DNA of 64,000 nt from Mariannaea sp. PMI_226 (Eukaryota; Ascomycota; Sordariomycetes; Hypocreales; Nectriaceae): NCBI GenBank assembly GCA_024336345.1, contig JANFOG010000017.1:124001-188000 (forward strand), read 5' to 3'. The notes beneath the pieces were generated by a model that was not told the DNA's origin, did not search any database, and was given only the letters and a program-made list of their open reading frames with translations. Shown here piece by piece: positions 53,556 to 64,000 of the stretch (within the stretch, counting starts at the first letter, position 1; each line of letters opens with the position of its first letter). The translations under genes were made by a program, and so were the position numbers.

Positions 53556-55514
53556 CTAAAAGAATGATGGTTTAGTGAGAACGCGATACTCAACGTAGTC
53601 CTCGCCGTCAATGTTTATAATGGCGCCCTGCGAGACCAGCTTTCCAAGGAATAGCCCCGTCTTCTTACGCTCATACTTGATGCCTCCATGAATTTTGGCG
53701 TCTTCTACGCCAGCCTTAACCCGGAGGTTTTCTTGGCGAGCCCATACTTTATTTAGGCGCTGCATATCCTCCGATTCGTGTAGACGTGCTCTGCCGTTCG
53801 TAACAGGAGGGATCGCGGCAACAGCAGCATTTGCTGCATCGGCTGCGGCTGCAGCAACACGTTCGCGATGAGCAGCGTGCTTGTCAGCGCGAACTTGAGC
53901 AGCCTCAGCGCGAGCAATCTCGCGTCGAGCAAGAGAATTAGTCCTCTCGAGAGCATCCCCGCTCTGTACACGATTTGCTGGGGGGCGAGCCTCAGCCTCA
54001 GGGAGAGGCTGTCGCAGAGGGCGATTCTCCCGAGCTTCGACACGGCGACTCTGTCGCAGTTCATGACCTCCAAACCCGGCCCGAGGAGATTGTTCATTAG
54101 ATTCCGCTGGTGGCTCCGGAGCGATCGCAGTATAGGACGAAGCGATTTGGCTGTTCTCATCCTTGCTGTACCCAGTTCCAGCCCGAGCTTGGGCCTCTTG
54201 AACAGCTCGGAGTTCATGGGCCGCACGGTCCTCGGGGGCCTCGCCATGGTCAAGCTGGTATTGGCGTACACGGCAATATTCCTTAATCTCGAGTCGCTGA
54301 AGCGATCGGAGGTGTTCCTCAAACTCAACCTCTTCATATGGAATCCACAGAGCACCTGCCCCAGTCGGGAAGTTGCCATCTACAAAACGACCATCTCTAG
54401 TTTCTCTTACCAGCTTCACACGGAACATATCGTTTTGCCCTAGTATACCATAAACTGCATGGCGATTCTGGGGGTCGGATTCACTAGAAATCTTCCAGTG
54501 GCCTAGAAGGATGCGTGTCGGGCGAGTTCCCAAAAGAGGATCGGCAGGGGCTCGCAAGGGCACTGTCGGTGCCAAGGGCTGCTGTTGAGGAGGTGGTGGA
54601 GGGTCCTGGCCTTGAGATACTCCGTTTGTAGGAGTAGGGTTAATGGCTGCAAAGTCGCTGCTGATTCTCCTTCGTTTAGCATCAGGTCGATTGGCACTGG
54701 TAAGATGGTCCGGTATGTTGAGGCCATAGGCGATAAGTGGGGGGTTTGGATTGCTGTTGTTGACCGGGTTTTGCTTGACACGGCGAATTGCCTCCTTTAC
54801 AGCCGCCTTCTCGCCAGCTTTGCGCGCCTCTTCGGTTGGCTCATTTTTTACCTCAGACCGAATCCTCACGTATTCTTTGATTTGATGATGATCCAGGCCG
54901 ACGAGATGCTTTGAGAAGACAACACGCTCAAAAGTAACCCAGCTTCCTCCCGGGCTAGGGGGTAATGGATACTCGCTGGATATCGGCTCTCCTGAGATAT
55001 TAATAGGTTGGATGCGAGTTCTCAAGCGTTCCCAAACATCGACGAAGCCAATAACTGCATGTTGCGTGTTCTCGTCATGTCCGCTTGTGTCTCTCCAATA
55101 TCCAAGTATGACACTCCTGGCATGTTTCTTGGACCCATCCGAAGGGTGCTTATCGCCTGCGCTCTTCTTCGGATAACGGGAGACAACCAGCTCATCTGCA
55201 TCAGGCGTTTCTTCGTCGTCTTGCTCCAAGGGAAGACGGCTTGGCGAAAACTTTCGGCGGTTTGGGTTCGCGACTATAATTTCTTCTTGCACTTCTTCGG
55301 GGTCGCTACAATTACCGCTGACCTGTCTAGTTGTTATTAGTTATGCCTGGAGAGCAGTGGAAGCAATTTTCGTGCCGTGGGTGACACGGAAGGTGGGTTG
55401 AATCAGACTGACACTTTTTTCGAGAGATGATGGAGGATCACTACGATGTTGAACAGACTCTTCTGGCGGTTTTGGTGTCGCAGCCAACGCCCTGGTCTCG
55501 TTAACGCTAGGCAT
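53556..55514 (-). CDS. Protein with a duplicated domain of unknown function, 2 exons
   Basis: Model: exon 55514-55413, 90-nt intron 55412-55323 (GTCAGT..CTAAT..ACAG), exon 55322-53556, phase 0; 622 residues. Residues about 105-189 and 305-387 are two copies of one domain. Copy 1: ILGYWRDTSGHDENTQHAV..WVTFERVVFSKHL..QIKEYVRIR. Copy 2: LLGHWKISSESDPQNRHAV..WIPYEEVEFEEHL..EIKEYCRVR. Between them is a basic KRRRIS signal and a Pro/Gln-rich linker. After them is an Ala/Arg-rich helical region (AHRERVAAAAADAANAAVAA) and a C-terminal domain (GGIKYERKKTGLFLGKL). The features suggest a nuclear protein; the domain is unknown to me. Confidence 0.7.
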
Positions 55515-57369
55515 AGTCTACTGTTGAGCTTTGAAAAGTAAAGAAGAAAAGAGGATATATGGAGGAAGCTGGCAAGTTCAAAAGGATTGAACCGTAAGAA
55601 GTTGGTTTTTGTGCGGTGGTTAGCTATGGTAGTGAATTGTATGAAGCATATTATCAGAGATAGTAGGCCAAGATGAGTGGTGAACCGCAGGCTATTGTGA
55701 GGTCTGATGAACCAAGGGGAGCAAGACAATGGGTCAGAAAAATGAGGCCTTCGCACTACGTGTGTGGTCAGGGGTGCGATTAAAGGGGGTCGCTGAAGCA
55801 AGGGCTTGCATGGGTTGGAACATAGAGCTGGGGCCTAAAGCTAAGAACAACAGGGGCAACCCCAACTAACCTCCTGTAGATCAAAGAGGCTTGGGTTCAG
55901 GTTGCAGGGGGTGTGACCAATTTTTGGGCTAGTCTGGTTCAAGGAGAAGGAACACCTGAGAGGGGTTATGGGTTTATACTGCATTTCGTTGACTGAATGT
56001 ATTTCCTTGTTTGTGAAGATTGAGCCTAAGAGCTGTTAACTAATGGTAGGGTAAGTAGGTAGTGAACAGAAGATGCATATTTTCTGGCTTAAAAGCCTCG
56101 GGGTAACATTGCACATCGAGTATATCGGCAGGAGGCGCCGCAAATACTCCCAAATTGTCGCAGAGATGGCGAGCAAGATGGAATCCTTCCCGATTTATTA
56201 ACGTAATATACAGCTATAAGGCCTTTCTTGTTTTATAATGCTTTGCTTTTGTTGCCTGCCGTGACGTGCTAGGTAGACATGCTCACAATACAATCTCGGT
56301 TGCACCGATCATTGTATTGTTGGGAGCAGTCCGAGATACTTCTCTTTAAAGGATGAAGTTGCCAATCTTGATACTGTAATGTTATGATATCATGTGAAGT
56401 ACTTCAAGGTAAAGGAATAAATAGACGGAATAACGACCTACGTCGAGTGCGGGCAAACGTCACTCAGCAACGTATCCTCTGTAGTGTGTCAACGGCAGTG
56501 CAAGCAGCCAACATGATAAATACGAGACTATTGCAGCAATTCTGGTCAGTCCTGTATCTATATGATTCTAGGAAGCCAGGACTAAAGATGATTCTTGCTT
56601 ATAATTACCCACGCGTTCATGTTCGAGAGTCGGTACTCAACGCAGTCGGCATAGTATATCCTCGAAAACGCAATTCGATGCCATTGATCTGGTATGGCTA
56701 GTCGCCGCGTACAATGCTGATACGTACGCTCGCCCGTCTTGGTTCATGTTTACGCAATCACGGTCGATGGTATTTTCACTGTGGCGATGAGGGGCAAAGC
56801 TCAAGAAGTATCGCACAGGATTAGTGGAGACGCAAGGCGGTAGATCATGTTGGAGCATACCGCGAGCATGCTCCAGGCTGTAGCACTGATGGCTCTCGTA
56901 TCCTTATCAAGTACCTACACTAGGCTACCCCAGATTGCAACTTTTACATCGTGCATTAGCTTTATGTTTGTCTTGAAATGAACCATGTTGCGAAAATTTC
57001 TGTGGTGTAGTACGCCCCGTTACCGTTTGCCCCCAGTTAGATAGACAAGTAGACCGTAATGTATTCCCCTCTCCTCTTGTCATCCTCTTGTGTTAGATAC
57101 GGTCAGTGCGCGTGAGTCTGAGGCGACTGGTCATATCAGGTACCTATGCATATGCACCGTAACCCTGTCCTCAAAGCACATGTTCAAGCGGCAGTTAGCG
57201 TGTCTCAGTCAATTGCCAAACTCAGAGTCCCAGAGTTCCCACCAGCCTTTTTCTCCTTTGGATTTTCCTTCTGGCCCGACTTGCGTCGCCTCCTTTCCAT
57301 ATTCTCATCTAAACAGCTTTGAAGAAAAAAGTGATTTGTTCAACCGAATTATTATGGAACAGGGCGGCA
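55515..57369. other. Gene-poor interval
   Basis: It separates the duplicated-domain gene from the hydrolase gene. Only weak frames are present (for example 56384-56701 plus). Nothing else recognised. Confidence 0.5.
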
Positions 57370-59022
57370 ATGGCCATCATGGCTCTCGCCACGGCGACAA
57401 AGACCCTGCTGTCGCTTTGGAAAGGTCGGTTTATCGACGAGACTCTTGAGAGTAGCATCAGACACCCGTTTTCGTCCATCAACCAATAGCATGTAGCTGA
57501 TATGCTTTTTCCTTTACGTAGGCTCAAGAGCATTGTCGGTCCCATTGAGGAAATTAGAAAAATATTTAAGGCTCCGTCGTTGTCAATTGGTGTCAACTAC
57601 AATGGAGAAAAGCTTTGGACCAAAGGATTCGGGCTAGCGAACGAGGAAACTGGCCTCGTCCCCAATTCACAAACGGTGTATTCCATCGGATCATGCACCA
57701 AGGGCTTCACCGGAACCGCACTGAGTCTCCTCGCCCAGCGCGGCGTCGTCGACCTGGATGCCCCTGTCTCATCTAAGATTTCCTCTCTGGAGACTAAAGG
57801 AAACCCGGTGGTAGCCGAGAAAATGACCATCCAGGACATGCTTTCTCATTGTGCCGGCCTTTCCACGATGCCATTCGAAGTGGCGGGGAAAGGCGGTCAC
57901 GTTATAGTCAAGTATCAGGATATTATTCAGATTGTCAATCACCTCCCACCCGTGGCTACCTTCAAGTCTGAGTGGATGTATAGCAATTGGATGTACGCCG
58001 TTGCCGGGATCCTGATTGCGCAGGAGTCACGGATGTCGTATAGCCAGTTTGTTCAGAAAGAAATCCTTGATAAAATTGGCATGAAGAGAACATATATGGA
58101 CCCTCCAAATGATGGCAACCACGCCTTGCCGTATTTGGTTTTTGACAAAAAGCTACCCAAGCCCGTAGGTCTTCCTCGTTTGAATAATGGAATGGCATTC
58201 GACAGTTCAGGGTCCGTCCGATCATGTGTGGATGATTTGTTGCTCTGGTCCATAGCGCTCATGCAAGCCTGGAGACATGCCAAGTCTTCTCGACACCACA
58301 AAGCTCAAAGCGATCTTGCTATCTCCATGGCCACTGCACAAACACCGCACTTCCCCCTCGCCGGTGATAGCAATCAGCAGTATGCGCTTGGGCTGTTCAA
58401 CTTGCACCTCCCAACTACGGAAATGAACGTTGTTACCAACCCGGATGTCAACGACCGACACTACTCCATCGGTAAGGACTCTGGGGACCGGCTGGCCATC
58501 GGCCACACTGGGGAGCTGGGCGGCTTCCTCTCCGCGTACTGGACTTTTCCGGATGATGATTGCTCAATCGTTGTTCTTGCAAACTCATTCCAAATCAATG
58601 GAGACCCTACCAACATCATCGCCCAGCTGCTGGCACAGACTCTGCTTGATATGAAGCCCGAGGTGGACTTTGAGGAAGTGGCTAAGAATGTTGTCTCTAA
58701 CGCAAAGGGCCGCTGGGACAGCGTTGTCGCAGAGTGGAAGAAGAACCGCTGTAGAGGAACGTCTCCGGAGCCCCTGGTGGCTTACATCGGAAACTATTGT
58801 AATGAGGGCCTTGCGATGAACCTTAGCATCACGCTCACCGATAATGCTTCGAACCCCCTGTGCCTCTGCATCAATGACACCAAGGAGCAAGTGTTTTACA
58901 TGTACCACTACCATGCGGACTCGTGGACCTTCTTGCCAGAAACCAGAGATGATTGCATCGACAACGGTATTCCATGTATCTCATGTCCTGGACATCTTTC
59001 ATCATCGATTTCGGTCACTTGA
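57370..59022 (+). CDS. Serine hydrolase, beta-lactamase/class C (PF00144) fold, 2 exons
   Basis: Model: exons 57370-57473 and 57522-59022 with a 48-nt intron (GTCCAT..GCTGAT..CGTAG), phase 2; 534 residues. A start at the ATG at 57379 is also possible. The fold's three motifs are present: S92-x-x-K95 in IGSCTKGFT, Y188-S-N190 in WMYSNWMY, and H363-T-G in GHTGELGGF. The Ser is the nucleophile and the Lys its base. No clear signal peptide. The final 120 residues form the extra domain common in fungal members. Family knowledge: esterases, transesterases or peptidases, some in secondary-metabolite pathways; no such cluster is visible here. Substrate unknown. Confidence 0.85.
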
Positions 59023-60397
59023 AGGACGGCAAATTTGTCAATATTAGGTGGGCGCTTGACATTGACAGCCGTGTTGGGTCCCAAGTATTTTCCCGAGTAG
59101 TGTAGGGTTTTTAGTTCGTCACCTAAGCCCTCATCTATTCGCGACCCCCCGTCACGTTTTCCAGCTTCATCACAAGAACTATTTTATCTTTGAATCACAA
59201 GTACCTAATAACAATAGCTTCATATGCCTCAAGAGTTAGCCATAATTTTCCTAAGCGTATGAGTTCAATTATGCATAAAATGGCACCACATCGCATTTAA
59301 AAAGGACTGCCACCAGGGTCTATGTCTGGCATCATCGAAGAGTTTAAGCACCTGCCATTTGAGTACTGTTGTGACTACTAAACATGCAGAATATTTCAAA
59401 ACGGCACGAGGCTCATGGCTTCAAAAGAACCTCGCCGATGCCCTTGCGCCTGTCTTGTGCCATACTCCAAAATGGGACAACAGGACGAGGTTATTCTATT
59501 ATCGTGCACGCGGCCGTCGTATTGACGGTAGCCAGGCAAGTGGGGTCTTCGTCTCGCGAGCATTGCCATCGTTCTATATTGTACAAGGAAGAGGAATGAG
59601 CGTACTTGGCTAGGCGAAGGTTATCCTTCTACCAAGAGTTGCTTTGCGTGCTAGGACTTACGGTTTGGCGCGGGCTGACCAGTGTTTTGTAAAACATGAC
59701 GAGGAGCATGGCACGCAGACGGGGCTAGCCACTCAAGCAGTACTCGCGACAAGATTGACGAAGTTGAATCAGAGAGTCTGATTTGAGTACAACAATGGGA
59801 TCTAGGGCTAAGGAGATGCCCAAATTTATTTGACTAGATGAGGAGACAGAAAGTTTGCAACGGGGATGATTACTGCAGATCTCCTGCCCTGCTGGAATAT
59901 TCAGCCCATCGTAGAAGCCTCATGCAGGTCAATCATGCCGCAAATTAATGGATGACCTACTCCTCTGACCGTCTTAATAATTGCAGGAAACAATCAGCAT
60001 ACACAGTATCTACTGGACAAGTTAAATATTTATCGCTGTGCGAGCATGCGGAACGGACCAGAGCAAGAGTTAGGTAATCAGCAAACAACATGCACATGAC
60101 CGCAGAGCTATAACTTGTTTGTGGCGGAGGGGGGGTATTTACTTCCGTTTCTTTTTCTCGCTCTCACCCTCGCTCACACCCTCGCTCATTTCTATTATCA
60201 TTCTTCCACCTGCACATACATTCACGCTACACACTCCCTCCCTTTCATCCAATTATTATCTACACGATCATTCAAACGTCAGACGATTCGCCTGGTGTCA
60301 ACTCCAACCCGGCTGGATATACGCCTACAGTCCCCAGCACTTTGACTCATCGCGCAGACCACAACCGCTCCCAGACAACCGGAGATCTCTTCACAAC
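59023..60397. other. Interval including the regulator's 5' leader
   Basis: A pyrimidine-rich tract at about 60140-60210 (TTTCTTTTTCTCGCTCTCAC) lies 190-260 bp before the regulator's ATG, typical of fungal promoters and leaders. The open frame running through it from 60119 is 5' leader, not protein. Nothing else seen. Confidence 0.5.
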
Positions 60398-62653
60398 ATG
60401 GAAATTATCACTCCCCTGGACTACCAGACCAAGGCACGCAAGCGTCAGCGCCGCAGCCTCCGTCCCTGCGATGCATGCCGCAAGCGAAAAACCCGCTGCG
60501 TGATCAAGGACGGCGATGGAGATTGTGTGCATTGCCAGCTCCGGATAACAGCTTGCACCTTTCAGCATGATCCCCCGGAACGCCATGCAGCTAACAGCAC
60601 AACCAGCGGCGGAGTGACAAACGGTACGAGTAGCACAGCCAATGGCACCATCAATGGCACAACCAAATGCGCCGACAGTGCCAACAGCACCACAACCAAT
60701 ACTACTACTACCACCACCACCACCACAACCACTGGAGGCGGTGACGATCGTCCTGTCTCACTTGATGAAAGCAGAGGGAAAAAACGAAGCCGTAAGGAAT
60801 CAAGAGATGATGCTCGAACGCTCATCTCCGATACACCGTCAATCCAGTCGTCCTACCTTTCGACCTCGGAGACGCGTGCATCTGGCGATAGCGGTTACCA
60901 CCCACAACACTCATCGGTGGTTATGCCAGAGCTTGTCTCCGGTCTAGCTGGACCCAATCCGCTACACGGGACCCTGGGATGTATGACAACCCGTTTTTCA
61001 GAGCTGTACGGCCTGGGCAGTGACATGGAGCCTATTCTAATGCGCCATCGGCCGTACGATCCAGTCACTCATGAGTTCAGCCAGAAAACGCACGCCATTC
61101 GCAGGATGCTTGAGCGCGATGAAGGCCAAGAGTATCCCGTGACATTCCATATAGCTGGGGATGACAAAGCTGTTGACTCTGACCCGACGCATTCTCTCGT
61201 AGAGTCCATCGAAGATTGTGTGCGCCCCTACGGACCAAACCTTGTCAAGTTGTTCTGGCGCCATGTCCAGCCGTGTTATCCCTTGCTTTCCAAGGAAGCA
61301 TTTGCCACCGTTTATAGTCGGGGATATCGCTCTATCCCCCCTGCCCTGCTCGGCACCGTCTATCTGTCTGCTCTTCGCTGGTGGACGTACGACCCGCAGT
61401 TGTCAATTCGCACACAACCTAATGCTGCGGTCCTCCGTGATAACCTTCAATCGGCTCTGATGTCATCGTACCATCGTCCGAAGCTCTGCTCAATCCAGGC
61501 CTGCCTTCTGCTGTTGCAGTGCCAGCCCGAAGACCCCCTTAACCCAGAACATGCCTTCCAGTGGGGCCTCACCTGTCGGGCGCTCGCCATTGGTCAGAGT
61601 CTCGGACTTCATCAGGACGCCGGTAGCTGGGCTATCCCGCAGTGGGAGCGCAACCTCCGCAAACGTCTCAGCTGGGCTCTCTACATGCAGGACTGCTGGA
61701 CTGCGGTTGCATACGGACGCCCGTTGCACATACACACCGATGACTGGACCGTTCAAGACCTCACTCCAGAAGACTTTACCGACGTAGATAGTGAGAGATA
61801 CCTCCCAACACCAGGGCCGGATGCTATTGCATCCACAGGCATGAACCAGTTCATCCTTATGGCGCGTCTTACAAAAATTCTCGCAGCCATATATAGGGAA
61901 TTTTATACAGCACGAACAAGCCGAGAACAGAACACTGTTGTGCTTTTTGAAAAAGCCAGACCTTTTTTTGACATGCTGAATACTTGGTACAGTAGTATGC
62001 CCCCAACGCTTCAGATGAATGTCGTTTATCGAAGAAAGCTATGCTTCCATGGCTTCCTCCATTTCTCCTATTACGGTGTAGCAATGACTCTTCTCCGGCG
62101 GCTTATCCGATCTACTGCTCTCCCACCGCGTTGCACTGATGACCGTGTTCTCTGCGAGATCCGGCAAATCGCTCTGCAGACAGCCCAAAGCGCCATCAGC
62201 TTCGTGACAAGTCTTCGACCAGACCACCTCGAAGCATTTTGGTTCTTTACTTCACCCTACCTATTTTCCTTACTCGGCTCCTTCACCACTCTACTTCTTG
62301 TTACCTCCTTATCATCCCAGGGACACCACTTCTGGCAAGAGACTTTGAATTCCTACCTTTGGAAGCTACGTATGATGAGCAAGAGCCATGAGCCCATGAA
62401 GTACGCGGTGAATCGTCTCGAAGGCTCCATTTTGCGAGGCCTGGAACACGCCTTGGCAGTAAATCTGAACGAATCAGTTAATGATAAGGTTAGGCCGATA
62501 ATGAGCAGCTATGCTACTGATGTCTATCAATATACCGATTTTGGTGACTGGGATCTGGCTGGAGGAGTCAATGGGGCATATGATATTCTCAGCGGGATAG
62601 CTGTACAGCCAGATCCAGCTATCATCATCCCACCGAGAGAGGATATAGGATAA
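60398..62653 (+). CDS. Zn(II)2Cys6 transcription factor
   Basis: 751 residues from the ATG at 60398. I chose this start because the frame before it is a CT-rich leader with no conserved-looking sequence. The binuclear cluster is C24-x2-C27-x6-C34-x8-C43-x2-C46-x6-C53, preceded by a basic KARKRQRRS. A low-complexity linker follows, with repeated Asn-Gly-Thr and a poly-Thr run from an ACC/ACT microsatellite. The fungal-specific TF domain spans about residues 270-560 (VKLFWRHVQPCYPLLSKEAF, CRALAIGQSLGLHQDAGSW, RLSWALYMQDCWTAVAYGRP). Family knowledge: nuclear DNA-binding regulators that often control catabolism. The layout reminds me of the DAL81/TamA group, but I cannot confirm it. Confidence 0.9.
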   Translation: MEIITPLDYQTKARKRQRRSLRPCDACRKRKTRCVIKDGDGDCVHCQLRITACTFQHDPPERHAANSTTSGGVTNGTSSTANGTINGTTKCADSANSTTTNTTTTTTTTTTTGGGDDRPVSLDESRGKKRSRKESRDDARTLISDTPSIQSSYLSTSETRASGDSGYHPQHSSVVMPELVSGLAGPNPLHGTLGCMTTRFSELYGLGSDMEPILMRHRPYDPVTHEFSQKTHAIRRMLERDEGQEYPVTFHIAGDDKAVDSDPTHSLVESIEDCVRPYGPNLVKLFWRHVQPCYPLLSKEAFATVYSRGYRSIPPALLGTVYLSALRWWTYDPQLSIRTQPNAAVLRDNLQSALMSSYHRPKLCSIQACLLLLQCQPEDPLNPEHAFQWGLTCRALAIGQSLGLHQDAGSWAIPQWERNLRKRLSWALYMQDCWTAVAYGRPLHIHTDDWTVQDLTPEDFTDVDSERYLPTPGPDAIASTGMNQFILMARLTKILAAIYREFYTARTSREQNTVVLFEKARPFFDMLNTWYSSMPPTLQMNVVYRRKLCFHGFLHFSYYGVAMTLLRRLIRSTALPPRCTDDRVLCEIRQIALQTAQSAISFVTSLRPDHLEAFWFFTSPYLFSLLGSFTTLLLVTSLSSQGHHFWQETLNSYLWKLRMMSKSHEPMKYAVNRLEGSILRGLEHALAVNLNESVNDKVRPIMSSYATDVYQYTDFGDWDLAGGVNGAYDILSGIAVQPDPAIIIPPREDIG
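60700..60735. repeat. ACC/ACT microsatellite coding for poly-Thr
   Basis: ACTACTACTACCACCACCAC continues as ACC/ACA triplets. In frame with the Zn2Cys6 regulator. Confidence 0.85.
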
Positions 62654-63792
62654 CAGGTTACAGGCGACGTCTAATCATGGCCGAGTGGGTGTATTAGCCG
62701 TAAGCGCAGCCGGTGTTTTTGTGAATTCGTCGCAAACAGAACAGAATGAGACCCAGATCCAGGAGGCACTGAGTGAAGGATGACGCCGTAGTAATATTGG
62801 TCAGAGATCTAGTGTGACCCCTGTCGTCCTATATCATCTTTCCCAATGCGATTCTTGATATATATTTTAGGTCGGTGAGGTTGAAGGGCATGACTATAAC
62901 CACGTAGGGAGCGACGAACATAAACCGCCGTCCCACTTCACAGTAAATGAGTGTACTTTTCCCGCCAGACGACATTGTATATTGCATCCTACCCTAGATC
63001 TAGGCATGGCATGGACTCTGTGTGGCCAATTCATCTCGGGACCGGGTGACTGGCTTTGACTTAGATACGACAAGCACAAACTCTTCAGCTAGAGGGTGAG
63101 GAGTTCTCTCTGTACCACTCGCCTAACAGATTTACGCGTGAACTTGTCTGTATGCATCCGCCAATTCACCCCTCCGGTGGTCCTAATTAATGAGCCTTCA
63201 ACATTGTGCCAAGTTGGCAACCGAAATATCCTTGTTGGAGTGGCTTCCTTCCCTGGCGTGTAGTTATGTAGCTCAGCAGCTGAGTTGGAAAACTTTTCTG
63301 GGGGTTTCCATGACTGCTTACTTCTCGGCCATTCGAAGCGTGGTGAGGAGGCTTTGAGCTGCAGACGCTACAGCGCATGTGCATGGTCTTCATGGACCCA
63401 TGCACGGATGACACAGCACACTTTGCCATGCACAGTCCCTACCGGGGTCAATCCTTGCAACTAGGTGATCGCCTTGCTCTCCACTGCGACAATGGAGCTT
63501 ACTCCACAGCTCCGTGAATGCTGGTTGGTGTAACTGGCCTTCGCAGTCAGGACGCCGTAACTCTTGGGACGACCCACAAGTGACTCAGCTGCATGGAGGC
63601 ATATGCACGGCGCCTTCCTAGAGTAGATGGGTGCATGCAGACGAGCAACGCAGCTGGATGCGCAGAAGGAGGCTGTGAAGCGAGGGGCGCTTACTGCAAC
63701 GGAGCCTCAATTGTCTGTTCAAAGCTACTGGCATTTGCACAACCTTTATTGCTTTCTTTTCGGCTTCAAGTTCACGAGCAACAGGCGATACT
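62654..63792. other. Non-coding interval
   Basis: 3' flank of the regulator and presumed promoter of the last gene. No gene seen. Confidence 0.5.
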
Positions 63793-64000
63793 ATGTCCAA
63801 CACTCTTATACCCGATACGAAAAGGCACAAAATGCTACCAGATGAAGCCATCGAAAAAGCGGCTGAACAGCTAGCTGAATACAAAAAAGACGACACTCTC
63901 TCGGAAATTCTCGATCGGTACTCTGCGCTGATTCAAGATTACAAGCGTCTGAAGAGCGACTATGAAGAAGAACGAGAGGGTCGTGAGCGCTATAAACAAA
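63793..64000 (+). CDS. N-terminal part of a coiled-coil protein, runs out of window
   Basis: The frame starts MSNTLIPDTKRHKMLPDEAI and is open to the last base (69 codons). An internal ATG 13 codons later is an alternative start. It is strongly helical and charged (ALIQDYKRLKSDYEEEREGR, then ERYKQ), a coiled coil. I recall this kind of head from a fungal CCCH zinc-finger family, where it precedes a conserved globular domain and C-terminal fingers; the deciding part is outside the window. Role therefore unassigned. Confidence 0.6.
   Translation, partial: MSNTLIPDTKRHKMLPDEAIEKAAEQLAEYKKDDTLSEILDRYSALIQDYKRLKSDYEEEREGRERYKQ

Noticed and set aside
60119..60397. N-terminal extension of the Zn2Cys6 regulator (93 codons)
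   Set aside because: It is a CT-rich leader lacking an ATG at a convincing position; the ATG at 60398 directly precedes the basic region and zinc cluster.
19722..64000. A secondary-metabolite gene cluster around the hydrolase and the Zn2Cys6 regulator
   Set aside because: No polyketide synthase, peptide synthetase, terpene cyclase or P450 was seen in the window.

Overview
The window reads as nuclear DNA of a filamentous ascomycete, probably a eurotiomycete such as Aspergillus or Penicillium. The reasons are introns of 45-90 nt with GT..AG ends, a Zn(II)2Cys6 regulator, a fungal-type C2H2 factor, an Est1-type protein, an F-box protein, ankyrin and TPR proteins, and fungal families of transposons (MULE/Hop-like, hAT, Tc1/mariner, Tad-like LINE). 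Genus level is inference. About 20 genes are supportable. Seven gene models were resolved by reading splice junctions and checking phase across them (9058, 14926, 32623, 43369, 52691, 53556 and 57370).

Left part (1-22 kb) is gene-sparse. It holds a C2H2 factor cut by the window edge, a heptad-repeat coiled-coil ORF, a seven-TM protein, an F-box protein, a claudin/SUR7-like four-TM protein, a broken hAT transposase and a type II membrane glycosyltransferase-like protein. A roughly 250-bp non-coding repeat family is scattered through it in both orientations (about 0.8, 4.6, 11.2 and 13.5 kb, with a weaker copy at 48.7 kb).

Middle part (22-35 kb) is a transposon graveyard with one apparently intact element. 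An inverted repeat pair (22.5 and 24.9 kb) encloses a dead LINE fragment. It is followed by a damaged Tc1/mariner transposase, a 544-residue orphan protein, a complete MULE with 67-bp terminal inverted repeats, and a scrambled relic of a related MULE. A JmjC-like gene follows, with a 26-unit, 20-bp minisatellite upstream of its start.

Right part (37-64 kb) is more gene-dense: a conserved fungal protein of unknown role, an asparaginase-like protein with a changed active-site residue, an Est1-like protein, ankyrin and TPR proteins, an 88-residue protein, a protein with a duplicated unknown domain, a serine hydrolase of the beta-lactamase fold, a Zn2Cys6 regulator and the start of a gene that leaves the window. 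I see no operon-like pathway or biosynthetic cluster. The most unusual signals are the dispersed repeat family, the minisatellite whose units differ at one CpG in three states (CG, TG, CA), the intact MULE beside its scrambled relic, and the Asp-to-His change in the asparaginase-like protein.
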